In this document: piece after piece, positions 26,181-34,920 of the stretch | How positions within the stretch are numbered: position 1 is the stretch's first letter | How the letters are laid out: each line of letters starts with the position of its first letter | Source: Deltaproteobacteria bacterium | GTDB taxonomy: Bacteria; Desulfobacterota; Desulfomonilia; UBA1062 | Assembly (NCBI GenBank): GCA_029547185.1 | Contig: JAKPPU010000032.1 | Span: 1 to 64,000 of the forward strand | Reading direction: 5' to 3' | Length of the DNA stretch: 64,000 nt | Notes under the pieces: generated by a model | What the model saw: only the letters and a program-made list of their open reading frames with translations | The model's database searches: none | Told to the model about the DNA's origin: nothing | Translations under genes and position numbers: made by a program

Positions 26181-26691
26181 ATGCGACCTCCTTTCTCAGC
26201 GATTCGCTGTATTCTCGAAGGGGAACAAGTCCTCGGGCCCCAAGCCTTTCGGAAATCTCGGAAACGGTAATGCCTGTACCGGGAACAATCATTTCGGGAG
26301 CCAGCTCTTTGAGGCAGGCGGCAAGAAATGTCCGCTCGAAGATGTCCGGATCGGGGAGGATCAGGTCATCGAACCTTCCCGTGAGCTCATCATAGAGTAT
26401 GAGGTCGAGGTCCATGGTCCGGGGTGCGTACGCATCATCCGTCCGCCTGCGGCCCAGCATATCCTCTATGGGGCGGAGCACTCCGTGCTTCAGCTCGGCA
26501 GGGGATGCCTCCGTCTCTATCTTCACGACACAGTTGTAGTAGCTGCCCTGCTCCGGTCTGCCGATGGGCGGGGTCATATATACCGTGGAAAGGCCTGTGA
26601 CATGCATTCTTCTCGCGAGCAGCATTATTCCTTTTCTGACATTTCCTGCCGGATCGATGTTCGACCCCACGCTCACGAATGCCTTTTCCAT
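26104..26691 (-). CDS. folK: HPPK, 2-amino-4-hydroxy-6-hydroxymethyldihydropteridine pyrophosphokinase
   Basis: A 195-aa protein with the HPPK signatures: [16 protein letters not shown] at the N-terminus, [12 protein letters not shown] and [13 protein letters not shown], which binds magnesium. It transfers pyrophosphate from ATP to the pterin. It is about 25 residues longer than usual: the tail after ARYPQDRV is Arg-rich ([14 protein letters not shown]) and overlaps folE by 77 bp, so it may have grown by loss of a stop. Its start overlaps folB. Confidence 0.93.
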   Translation of the reverse strand: MEKAFVSVGSNIDPAGNVRKGIMLLARRMHVTGLSTVYMTPPIGRPEQGSYYNCVVKIETEASPAELKHGVLRPIEDMLGRRRTDDAYAPRTMDLDLILYDELTGRFDDLILPDPDIFERTFLAACLKELAPEMIVPGTGITVSEISERLGARGLVPLREYSESLRKEVAYAARYPQDRVFDRRSPQGDRRRPRP

Positions 26692-27056
26692 TACAGGGCT
26701 CCTCCGGCGCGCTCGATCTCCACGCCGACGCTCTTTGCATAGCGCAGTGCAGAAGGCTTTTCGACACGCACCCTCACCCGGCTGACTATGGGATTCTCGA
26801 GACAGGTATCGGCAACGGCCTGGGCCAGGGCCTCGATCAGGTAGTACCGTGAGTTCTCCACCAAGGCATAGACGCGTTTCTTGATGGCGCGGTAGTCGAG
26901 GGCGTCTTCGAACCGGTCGCTTTTCCCGGGCAGGCGCAGGTCGGTAAAAAGCGTGATGCTGATTGCCACATCCTGCTTCTCCCGGCGCTCTTCTTCATTA
27001 ACGCCGATGATGCAGCGTGCCGTGAGGTCAGTAATGAGGATTCGATCCGCCTCCAT
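26691..27056 (-). CDS. folB: Dihydroneopterin aldolase/epimerase (FolB/FolX-like)
   Basis: From ATG 27056 the protein is 121 aa: ILITDLTARCIIGVNEEERR at the start, then DYRAIKKRVYALVENSRYYLIEALA with the catalytic-type ending VRVRVEKPSALRYAKSVGVEI. FolB cleaves dihydroneopterin; FolX epimerises the triphosphate. The two are not separable here by eye. An upstream TTG (27086) is less likely. It overlaps the end of the SDR gene by 29 bp. Confidence 0.88.
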   Translation of the reverse strand: MEADRILITDLTARCIIGVNEEERREKQDVAISITLFTDLRLPGKSDRFEDALDYRAIKKRVYALVENSRYYLIEALAQAVADTCLENPIVSRVRVRVEKPSALRYAKSVGVEIERAGGAL

Positions 27057-27789
27057 ATTCCTTGAGATGCCGGCCTCCGTCGACAAAGATGATCTGTCCG
27101 TCCAGATACTCGCTTGTCACAAGGTAGAGGACGGCGCGGGCCACATATTCAGGATCGCCGTGCTTCTTCATGGGCACGGTGTCTGCGAGCGCATCGAGAT
27201 ATTTCTCGTCCTCTCCGGGAGGAGGGAGGATAAGGCCGGGCCCCACGGCATTGATCGTGATGTCCGGCGCCAGGGTGAGCGCCGTCATGTCCGTGAGCTT
27301 TGCCAGCATATACTTGCTCAGGATATAGGCTGCATGCGACCAGTCATAGGACGTTATCCGGGAATCGATGATGTTCACCACGTGACCGCAGCCGACCAGC
27401 CTGGCGAAGTCGCGGATGAGGACGAACGGCGCCCATGCGTTCACCTGAATGTTCTCCACCAGATCCTTGAACGTAACGTCTTTCAGGCTCCCCTTGGGAA
27501 AGATCGATGCATTGTTGATCAGGACGTGAAGCGATCCGGTCATCTCGAGGGTGCGCTCGATGAGGGTCGCGTACTCTTCTTCCCTGGCGAAGTCGGCCTT
27601 CACGGTCCATGATTTCGTCCCCTTCTTATCAAGGATGCGCTTGAGGTCGGTCGTCTCGTCCGGAGAGAACGGGTAGTGGATCACGATGTTCATACCGGCG
27701 TCTGCAAGGCACAGCGAGATTGCCTCGCCGATCCTGTGGCTGCCTCCGGTGACGAGCGCCGTCTTGCCTTTCAGCTCTTCAGTGTTCAT
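27028..27789 (-). CDS. SDR oxidoreductase, pteridine reductase/FolM-like
   Basis: A 253-aa Rossmann-fold SDR with TGGSHRIG near residue 14: the S-H-R-I-G form is typical of pteridine reductases and FolM rather than FabG. It has NNASIF and a catalytic Y-x3-K in AAYILSKY. It would reduce dihydro- to tetrahydropterins or dihydromonapterin with NADPH. The overlap and order with folB, folK and folE support a pterin role. Confidence 0.82.
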   Translation of the reverse strand: MNTEELKGKTALVTGGSHRIGEAISLCLADAGMNIVIHYPFSPDETTDLKRILDKKGTKSWTVKADFAREEEYATLIERTLEMTGSLHVLINNASIFPKGSLKDVTFKDLVENIQVNAWAPFVLIRDFARLVGCGHVVNIIDSRITSYDWSHAAYILSKYMLAKLTDMTALTLAPDITINAVGPGLILPPPGEDEKYLDALADTVPMKKHGDPEYVARAVLYLVTSEYLDGQIIFVDGGRHLKEYGGGSNPHY

Positions 27790-27828
27790 GGCATGTCTCC
27801 CTGCAGGGATATCTGTAGCCGTACGTCT

Positions 27829-29034
27829 TCAGACGATGGCGTTGCGCAGTCTCTGAGGCGTCGCCTTCTCATGGCTCCGGATCAGGTTTCGGGCGATATC
27901 GAGCTTTCCGTAGATGTCGCACGTCATGACCCCGCACACCCGGCTGTCCTTCAAGTAATAGACGATGCCGGTTTCGTACTGTCTCTTCCAGTCTTCAAAG
28001 ACGTTCAGCCGCGAATCTATCTCGCCCACGGCCTCGTAGCCGAACTCGAAGAGATCCGAGAAAAAGTACGGCATGTAGGTGAAGGGCAGGTGTGCGCCCG
28101 CCATGTTCCTCCCCACCCATTTCCCCTGGCTCAGGGCGTTGTCCCAGTGCTCGACGCGCGTGCTCATCCCGAGAGCCTGGTAGGGGAAGAAGGCGTTGTC
28201 GCCCGCTGCGTAGATATCGGGGTTCGAGGTCTGGAGATATTCGTTCACGATGATCCCGTTGCCGGTTTTCAGGCCTGCGTCTTTTGCGAGATCCATGTTC
28301 GGGGTGATCCCGATGCCCACGATCAGGATATCGGATTCGATCCGATTGCCGGCATCGGTCGTCGTGAGGAACCCGCCGTCGGTGCGGGAAAAGGATTTGG
28401 GCTTGTCGCCGGTCAGTACCGTTACTCCCTTGTTCATGAAATGCTGCTGCAGGGCCCGGCCGAGATCTTCCGGGAAGACCCTGCTCACCAGATACGGGTC
28501 CGGGAACACCATGGTTACCTCGACCCTGTTGATCGTGAGCGCCGCTGCCATCTCGGAGCCGATGAACCCGCCGCCGATGACCGTAGCAGTTTTTCCCTCT
28601 TTTGCCTGAGGCCTTATCGCCTCATAGTCATCCAGATACCGGTAATAAGTGACGCCTTCGAGGTCTGCCCCGGGGATGTGCAGGTGCCGGGGAGTGCCCC
28701 CGGTCACGAGGAGCAGCTTCCCGTATCCGTATGAATTGCCCTCGCTGTCGGTTATGGTCTTATGGTCCGGGTCGAGCTTCGTCACCGATCTTCCCAGGAA
28801 CATGTCGACCCCGTTATTCTCGTAATAGTCCCTGCCGTGAACAAAGATCCGGCTTGCCGTCTCCGTGCCGAACCAGAGCTTTTTCGTGAGGGGAGGACGG
28901 TTATAGGGCAGCTCTTTCTCGCTTCCGATCAGGAGGATCGAGCCGTCCCTGTCGATCTCTCTGATGCCCTCGACGGCCGAAGCTCCGGCCAGGCCTCCTC
29001 CTGCAATCGCATAGGCATATGTCTTTTCCGCCAT
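27829..29034 (-). CDS. FAD-dependent pyridine nucleotide oxidoreductase (rubredoxin/ferredoxin reductase-like)
   Basis: The 401-aa flavoprotein has an N-terminal FAD-binding GGGLAGASAVEGI, an NAD(P)-binding VIGGGFIGSEMAAAL in the middle and the C-terminal FAD motif IYAAGDNA, with the C-terminal domain of BphA4/AIF-type reductases. No redox-active CxxC pair is present. It should pass electrons from NAD(P)H to a small Fe-S protein or oxygen; the partner is not in the window. Confidence 0.85.
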   Translation of the reverse strand: MAEKTYAYAIAGGGLAGASAVEGIREIDRDGSILLIGSEKELPYNRPPLTKKLWFGTETASRIFVHGRDYYENNGVDMFLGRSVTKLDPDHKTITDSEGNSYGYGKLLLVTGGTPRHLHIPGADLEGVTYYRYLDDYEAIRPQAKEGKTATVIGGGFIGSEMAAALTINRVEVTMVFPDPYLVSRVFPEDLGRALQQHFMNKGVTVLTGDKPKSFSRTDGGFLTTTDAGNRIESDILIVGIGITPNMDLAKDAGLKTGNGIIVNEYLQTSNPDIYAAGDNAFFPYQALGMSTRVEHWDNALSQGKWVGRNMAGAHLPFTYMPYFFSDLFEFGYEAVGEIDSRLNVFEDWKRQYETGIVYYLKDSRVCGVMTCDIYGKLDIARNLIRSHEKATPQRLRNAIV

Positions 29035-29061
29035 CGGAACCTCCTTTTCGAAGCCGGCTGC

Positions 29062-29451
29062 TTATTCCCGGGGCCGGCTTCGCCTCGCTGCCCCGGATGA
29101 CCCGGCCTCGGTGAGGAACTCCTTCAGGGCAACGGCATTGTTATGCTGCGTGTCCCTTGCAGCGTAGAGGAGGGTGATATTCCCTTGTTCCGCCTCGTTT
29201 TTGAGTTTCTCGAACAACGGCTGCTTGCCTTCCAGCTCCTGCCGATACCTCTTTTTGAACTCCTGCCAGCGGGCAGGGTCGTGGCCGAACCATCTCCTCA
29301 GCTCGCTGCTCGGAGAGATATCCTTCATCCACTCGTCAAGCATCGCTTCATGCCTGCTCACACCCCTCGGCCACAGGCGGTCGACCAGGATCCTCCTTCC
29401 GTCATCGGGAGAGGGAGCAAGTGATTCGTATATCCTCTTCACCCTGATCAT
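29062..29451 (-). CDS. YeaO-type DUF488 family protein
   Basis: From ATG 29451 the protein is 129 aa, preceded by AAGGAGAGCG at good spacing. It starts IRVKRIYESLAPSPDDGRRI and continues LVDRLWPRGVSR and LRRWFGHDPARW, the fingerprint of the YeaO branch of DUF488. Function unknown. A 10-residue longer start at 29481 lacks a better ribosome site. It is 27 bp upstream of the FAD reductase start, on the same strand. Confidence 0.85.
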   Translation of the reverse strand: MIRVKRIYESLAPSPDDGRRILVDRLWPRGVSRHEAMLDEWMKDISPSSELRRWFGHDPARWQEFKKRYRQELEGKQPLFEKLKNEAEQGNITLLYAARDTQHNNAVALKEFLTEAGSSGAARRSRPRE

Positions 29452-29809
29452 GGTATCGCTCTCCTTTTCTGTGCTGGTCACGGGTTCTCCTGACTGGCCG
29501 GAGCTGATGAGGAAAGGGAGATCACCCCGACGCTCGCCGCATGCCTGCGAGGCCGGAGTAAGCCCATATGGTTTTTATACGACTGCAGCCATACATATCA
29601 AGACGCACGGAATGTGCAGACAGGCCGATGTTCCTTGTGAAATCACCCGACGCCAAATGTACTTATGAAAAGGGTATCGGGATATCCTGCACTCGATTTC
29701 CAATCGGAGCATGCTATTTATCTACTCATAAGGATATCACAGCGGACGTCTGTGTCACCCCTATCAGTTTTCCACCATCCATCCTAACAATGCGCTCAGG
29801 AGGAAAACC
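29452..29809. other. Intergenic, divergent promoters expected
   Basis: This is about 360 bp between the YeaO gene (minus) and the 6-phosphogluconate dehydrogenase gene (plus). Only the ribosome sites at each end (AAGGAG for YeaO, CAGGAGGAAAA for gnd) are clear. I see no RNA gene, repeat or convincing ORF. Confidence 0.5.
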
Positions 29810-30769
29810 ATGGGCGAAAAAGAATTCGGCATGATAGGCCTTGGCCGCATGGGCGGAAACCTTTCGCGGCAGGCCATGAACAAAGGATTTCATGTCGTAG
29901 GATATACAAAGGGGGAATTTCCCCCTGACCTGATCCGCGAAGGGCTGGTTCCCATAACCTCGGTCGACGGATTCAGGGACAAGCTCCAGCCCCCCAGGAT
30001 AGTCATCATGTACATACCCGCCGGCCCTGCAGTCGATACCGTCATCGACCGGCTCGGCAATGTTCTCGGCAGGGGAGACGTCATCGTCGATGGGGGCAAC
30101 TCCTACTGGGGGGATTCTATCGAGAGGGGGAAGCGCCTCAAAGAAAAAGGGATCTACTTCATCGATCTGGGAACGAGCGGCGGCGTGGAGGGGGCGATCA
30201 ACGGCGCATGCTTTATGGCCGGCGGAGAAGATAAAGCCATGGAGCTTATCGAACCCATTATCCTTGCAATGTCGGTGCCCAACGGGTATGTCCACACCGG
30301 ACCTGTGGGGTCAGGGCACTACACGAAGCTCGTGCACAACGGCATAGAGTTCGGGATGCTGCAGGCAATCGGCGAAGGAGTCGATCTGCTCGCAAATTCG
30401 AAGTTCAAGCTCGATACCCAGGCGATCCTCAACTGCTGGAGGCATGGATCGGTCATCAGGTCATGGCTCATCGATCTGCTGGCCCAGGAATATCGTGAGC
30501 ATGATGGAATGGAGAACATCCCTTCTTATGTGGAGGACACCGGCGAGGTGAACTGGCTGGTGGAGGATGCCATCCGGATGGAGGTTCCCTGTCCGGTCAT
30601 CACGCTTTCGGTCATAGAGCTCTTCACCTCCCGCGACAAGCAGAAGCTCTGGGCGCGCGCCATTGCCATGATGCGCAACGGTTTCGGCGGACATGCCTTC
30701 GGCCCCGACAAGGCAACCGCCGAAGAGAGGAAGCACGGCAAGGTTGGCAGCGAGATGTGCAGGAAGTGA
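29810..30769 (+). CDS. gnd: 6-phosphogluconate dehydrogenase, decarboxylating (short, YqeC/GndA type)
   Basis: The 319-aa protein oxidises 6-phosphogluconate to ribulose-5-phosphate. It has the N-terminal dinucleotide motif GLGRMGGNLSRQAM, the substrate blocks DGGNSYWGDS and DLGTSGGVEGA, and the catalytic lysine in GHYTKLVHNGIEFGMLQ. It is about 150 residues shorter than the classic Gnd, as in the NAD-preferring short form. It is followed 23 bp on by GH15, a pairing seen with trehalose/glucan use. Confidence 0.93.
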   Translation: MGEKEFGMIGLGRMGGNLSRQAMNKGFHVVGYTKGEFPPDLIREGLVPITSVDGFRDKLQPPRIVIMYIPAGPAVDTVIDRLGNVLGRGDVIVDGGNSYWGDSIERGKRLKEKGIYFIDLGTSGGVEGAINGACFMAGGEDKAMELIEPIILAMSVPNGYVHTGPVGSGHYTKLVHNGIEFGMLQAIGEGVDLLANSKFKLDTQAILNCWRHGSVIRSWLIDLLAQEYREHDGMENIPSYVEDTGEVNWLVEDAIRMEVPCPVITLSVIELFTSRDKQKLWARAIAMMRNGFGGHAFGPDKATAEERKHGKVGSEMCRK

Positions 30770-30792
30770 GATATGTGCCTCACGGAGGATAG

Positions 30793-32616
30793 ATGAAGTT
30801 TCTTCCTATCTCGGACTATGCACTTCTTTCCAATTGCCACACCTCAGCCCTGGTGAGCAGATCGGGGTCGGTTGACTGGCTCCCCTTTCCCCGTTTCGAT
30901 TCACCGTCGATCTTTGCGGGGATACTCGATGAGAAAGGCGGGCACTACAGCATCGCCGCCCTTCATGCGAAAGAGATCACGAGAAAGTATATCGATAATA
31001 CCCTCTGCCTCCAGACCACTTTCCAAGGTGACCAGGGAGAGGTCATCCTGGAGGACCTGCTGGCAGTCGGGCCGAACGACACGGGCCATGAGCTCGGTCA
31101 GGATGCGCCCCGCGCCCTGATCCGGCGGGTGCGGTGCACCAGGGGAAGCGCCGACGTCCATATCGAATATGCCCCGTGGCCGGAATACGGGCTCATCCTG
31201 CCGATACTGAAACAGACCGGAGAGGGCATCCTTGCAGTGGGGGGATCCTCCGTCGTCCTCCTCTCGTCGCCGGTCCGGTTCAATTTGTTCAGGTCCATCG
31301 GATGGGCGGATATCCCCATGAGCCAGGGGGATGAATATTACTTTGTCCTCGAGCACAGCAGCACCGATGAAGCACCCCCTTCACACTGGACCAGGGAGAA
31401 GGCGGTCAGATATTTCCAGGGAACCATAGCGGCATGGGAAAGCTGGTCCTCGATACACCAGAATTATCAGGGACCCTGGAAAGAGATGGTTTGGCTGTCC
31501 GGGAGGATACTGCAGGCGCTAACCTATTATCCCACCGGCGCTTTTGTCGCAGCTCCCACGACCTCACTGCCCGAGGCCGTAGGCGGGATGAGAAACTGGG
31601 ACTACAGGTATTCCTGGATCAGGGATGCGAGCTTTACCCTCAATGCCCTCTGGGTGGCTGCCTGCCCTGACGAGGCGTACAAATTCTTCAATTTCATAGC
31701 AGGAGCCACCTTCACGAATATCGAGCAGAACCAGGATATCCAGATCGTTTTCGGCATCGGCGGAGAGCACGACCTGAACGAGCACGAGCTAAGCTACCTC
31801 TCAGGATGGAATGACAGCAGTCCGGTAAGGGTGGGCAATGAGGCGTGGAAACAGAGGCAGATCGATGTGTATGGCGAGCTGCTCGATGCCGTCTACAGGC
31901 TCAAGGATTACTTACAGGGCATTGACGATATCACCCGCGAGGTTCTTCGTGACATCGTCGATATCGCTGCAGCCAGATGGAAGGACAAAGACCACGGCAT
32001 ATGGGAGATGCGGGCCCCGGAGCAGGACTTCCTCTATTCAAAGCTCATGTGCTGGGTCGCTCTGGACAGAGCCATAGCCATTGCAGACCTGATCAAGGCA
32101 GAGGACCGGGTGTCCTCCTGGGAGGCGGGCAGAGAACTGATCAGGGAAGCGATCCTCACGCATGCATGGAATGAGAAGGTCGGAGCATTCACCCAGTACT
32201 TTGGAAGCGATAACCTCGATGCCTCTGCCCTCATGATGCCCATCGTCGGCTTCATCGAGGCCGACGACCCCCGCATGCTCTCCACCATCAGCGCCATTGA
32301 AAGGAATCTGACCGACTCTCGGGGGCTGGTATACCGGTACAAGAGTCCGGACGGCCTCGAGGGCGAGGAAGGACCTTTCCTCTTATGCACGTTCTGGCTT
32401 TCTCACGCGCTGGCCCTTGCAGGCAGGACAGAGCATGCACGCTCGGTCTTTGAGCGGGCCCTGGCCTTTGCCAATGATCTGGGCCTTTTTTCGGAAGGAG
32501 TGGATCCGCACTCGAATGAGCTCATCGGGAATTACCCGCAGGCCTTTACCCACATCGGCCTCATCAATGCCGCTTGGGAGATCTCGCTCGCCGAAGGCTC
32601 ACAGCATCGGGCATGA
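30793..32616 (+). CDS. Glycoside hydrolase family 15 (glucoamylase/trehalase-like)
   Basis: A 607-aa cytosolic-looking protein with no signal peptide. It has an N-terminal beta domain (SDYALLSNCHTSALVSRSG, VDWLPFPRFDSPSIF) and the GH15 alpha/alpha barrel starting near ALTYYPTGAFVAAPTTSLPE, with NWDYRYSWIRDASF as the substrate block and WEMRAPEQDFLYSKLM, whose acidic residue is the likely catalytic acid. Prokaryotic GH15 of this layout hydrolyse alpha-glucans or trehalose. Probably co-transcribed with gnd, linking glucose release to the pentose phosphate path. Confidence 0.9.
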   Translation: MKFLPISDYALLSNCHTSALVSRSGSVDWLPFPRFDSPSIFAGILDEKGGHYSIAALHAKEITRKYIDNTLCLQTTFQGDQGEVILEDLLAVGPNDTGHELGQDAPRALIRRVRCTRGSADVHIEYAPWPEYGLILPILKQTGEGILAVGGSSVVLLSSPVRFNLFRSIGWADIPMSQGDEYYFVLEHSSTDEAPPSHWTREKAVRYFQGTIAAWESWSSIHQNYQGPWKEMVWLSGRILQALTYYPTGAFVAAPTTSLPEAVGGMRNWDYRYSWIRDASFTLNALWVAACPDEAYKFFNFIAGATFTNIEQNQDIQIVFGIGGEHDLNEHELSYLSGWNDSSPVRVGNEAWKQRQIDVYGELLDAVYRLKDYLQGIDDITREVLRDIVDIAAARWKDKDHGIWEMRAPEQDFLYSKLMCWVALDRAIAIADLIKAEDRVSSWEAGRELIREAILTHAWNEKVGAFTQYFGSDNLDASALMMPIVGFIEADDPRMLSTISAIERNLTDSRGLVYRYKSPDGLEGEEGPFLLCTFWLSHALALAGRTEHARSVFERALAFANDLGLFSEGVDPHSNELIGNYPQAFTHIGLINAAWEISLAEGSQHRA

Positions 32617-32625
32617 CGGCTGATC

Positions 32626-34743
32626 TCAGACAGGATACTTCCCGTTGGTGATGCCCATCCTGGTCATCTTCTCATAGAGCCACGACCTGCTGATGCCGAG
32701 GATCTTCGCCGCCTGGACCCTGTTTCCGTTTGCCTGCTTCAGGGCATCGAGCACGAGCTCCCTTTCGTGGTCTTCGCGGCTCGGTCTGAGGAGCTGGCTG
32801 CCGGTCGGATATATCTTTCTCTGGTGGGAAGGCTGTGCGGCGGACCGCAGGTAATGGGGGAGGTCCTGCTTCTCGATGGTTTCTCCCCTGGCAAAGTTGA
32901 TGCCGCGCTCGATCACGTTCTCGAGCTCCCTTACGTTGCCGGGCCAGTCGTGGTCGAGGAAGATCTCGCGCACCTCGGAGGAGACGTCGCTGATCCGGGT
33001 GCCGAAGATGCGGTTGTATTTTTCCAGGAAGAACTGAATGAGCAGGTTGATGTCCTGCCTCCTCTCCCGTAAAGGCGGGATGTGCAGGTGGATGACATTG
33101 AGCCGGTAGAACAGGTCGGGCCGGAATCCGCCGCGGGCCACCATGTCTTCGATGTTCCGGTTGGTGGCCGCAATGAACCGTACGTCTATCTTCTGTGTCC
33201 TGCTGGAGCCGATGGGCTCGAAGCACTTGTCCTGGATCACCCGCAGGAGCTTGCTCTGAAGGGTGATCGGCATATCCCCGATCTCGTCGAGAAACAGGGT
33301 ACCGCCATCGGCCATGGCGAGCTTCCCCTTTTTTCCGCTCCGGTGGGCACCGGTAAAGGCGCCCGGTGCATACCCGAAGAATTCCGATTCCATGAGGCTG
33401 TCCGGGATGGCTGCGCAGTTCACCTTGACGAGCGGTCCCTGGCCGAAGCAGCTGTTCTTGTGGATGGCGCGCGCGATCAGCTCCTTGCCCGTGCCGCTTT
33501 CCCCTGTGATGAGGATGTTCGAGGTACCCCGCGAGACGATCGCAGCCTCGCTGATGATCTGCCGGAAAACGGGGTCCGCCGTTATGATGTGGTCGAAGTC
33601 TCCGTCCGTCGGGGCTTCCCTGTTCTCGCTCCTGCTCGAGGCCGACATTTCCTGGTCGATGTCTGCGAGCTTTCTGGCCAGGTCCTTCACCTCGTCGAGG
33701 TTGCGGAAGAGGATCTTGCCCACGGCGCCCACCACCTGCCCCTTGCGGATGATGGGGAACGACGACACCACGTAGGGTACGCCCCTGATGAACTGGAGGT
33801 GGTTGACTTCCGGGACTCCTGTCTTCAGGACTTGAGGGATCCTCGTGTTCTCGATGATCTCGTCGACCGGCTTTCCCACGATCAGGTCCTCGTTCCTCCG
33901 CAGGAACCGCTCGGCGGCCTGGTTGATCATCGAGATGCAGCCCTTCTCATCCACGACGACGATCCCGTCGTAGACGAGGTTCATGACCGACTGGAGCGTC
34001 CGGTTGAGCTTCGTGACGCTCTCCAGCTCGGTGATGATGCGCATGAGATCGGTCACATCCTGAAACACGATGATGGCGCCCGTTATGCTCCCTTCCCGGG
34101 TTATGGGCGTGATGTTGCACAGGAGGCTGATCTCCCGGATCGTGTAGAGGTATCCGACCGAAGGGCGCCCCTGCATCAGGACGTCATCGAGCTGCAGGCC
34201 GGGCAGAAGGTCCGCCGCCCGTCTTCCGAGGGCATCGGAAGCGCCGATCGAGAGAGCATTCTGTGCAGCCTTGTTGATCTCGATGATGCGGCCCTTCTGG
34301 TCCACAGCGAGCAGCCCGTTGTACATGGTCTGAAGAATGGCATTGAGATCGTTGTTGAGCTGGGTTTCCCGCTTGAGCATGGCCATGATCAGGCCGGTCT
34401 TGGTGAAGATTCCCCTGACCTCGTCGTCATCGTTCACGACGATGGCGTTCCCGGCAGGACTCGTGCGGACGATCTCCTTCACCTCTTCATACGTCAGATT
34501 GTCGCTGAGCTTGAGGACATCAGTGGTATAGAGGCCCCTGATGGGCATGTCCGGCATGATCCCGTTGGCAAGGGCATCGTAGAGGTTCGCCTTGGTCATG
34601 ATCCCGATGAGCCGGCTGTTCTCCGGGTCGGTTACGGGCAGGGACTCGAGGTGTGTCTTCCTGAAGAGGCGGGCAACCGTGCGCAGGTCATCCCCGGGTT
34701 TCAGGCACTCGAAGGAGCGGTTCATGATATCTTTCATGCGCAT
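32626..34743 (-). CDS. Sigma-54-dependent activator with CBS pair and two PAS domains
   Basis: A 705-aa enhancer-binding protein. Domain order by eye: tandem CBS domains (about 1-125; LPVTDPENSRLIGIMTKANL), PAS (about 135-240), PAS (about 255-360), AAA+ core (about 385-615) with Walker A GESGTGKE, the sigma-54-contact loop APGAFTGAHRSGK, and a C-terminal Fis-type helix-turn-helix (NRVQAAKILGISRSWLYEKM). It opens sigma-54 promoters in response to a signal, perhaps an adenine nucleotide bound to the CBS pair. It is divergent from the thiolase-like gene. Targets could include the prpE promoter. Confidence 0.92.
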   Translation of the reverse strand: MRMKDIMNRSFECLKPGDDLRTVARLFRKTHLESLPVTDPENSRLIGIMTKANLYDALANGIMPDMPIRGLYTTDVLKLSDNLTYEEVKEIVRTSPAGNAIVVNDDDEVRGIFTKTGLIMAMLKRETQLNNDLNAILQTMYNGLLAVDQKGRIIEINKAAQNALSIGASDALGRRAADLLPGLQLDDVLMQGRPSVGYLYTIREISLLCNITPITREGSITGAIIVFQDVTDLMRIITELESVTKLNRTLQSVMNLVYDGIVVVDEKGCISMINQAAERFLRRNEDLIVGKPVDEIIENTRIPQVLKTGVPEVNHLQFIRGVPYVVSSFPIIRKGQVVGAVGKILFRNLDEVKDLARKLADIDQEMSASSRSENREAPTDGDFDHIITADPVFRQIISEAAIVSRGTSNILITGESGTGKELIARAIHKNSCFGQGPLVKVNCAAIPDSLMESEFFGYAPGAFTGAHRSGKKGKLAMADGGTLFLDEIGDMPITLQSKLLRVIQDKCFEPIGSSRTQKIDVRFIAATNRNIEDMVARGGFRPDLFYRLNVIHLHIPPLRERRQDINLLIQFFLEKYNRIFGTRISDVSSEVREIFLDHDWPGNVRELENVIERGINFARGETIEKQDLPHYLRSAAQPSHQRKIYPTGSQLLRPSREDHERELVLDALKQANGNRVQAAKILGISRSWLYEKMTRMGITNGKYPV

Positions 34744-34883
34744 GACTGAGAGAGATTCCTTACATCATACATCCATACAATATGACTCGATATTATACAC
34801 CTTTTCCGGGCCAAAAAGAAGACCCGTTTATATCTGCCGACCAAGAGGGAAAGACCAGTCTGCTCGCATGCCCCCGAGCTTCA

Positions 34884-34912
34884 TTGACAGGCCCGGATAA
34901 AATACATATATT
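34884..34912 (+). promoter_or_regulatory. Strong sigma-70 promoter for the thiolase-like gene
   Basis: TTGACA at 34884-34889 and TATATT at 34907-34912 are 17 bp apart. Transcription would start at about 34919, almost at the ATG (34921), so the mRNA would be leaderless or nearly so. Confidence 0.55.
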
Positions 34913-34920
34913 CCAAAGGG

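Noticed and set aside
33082..34749. Plus-strand ORF (555 aa) opposite the sigma-54 activator
   Set aside because: Shadow of a gene with complete CBS, PAS, AAA and HTH domains.
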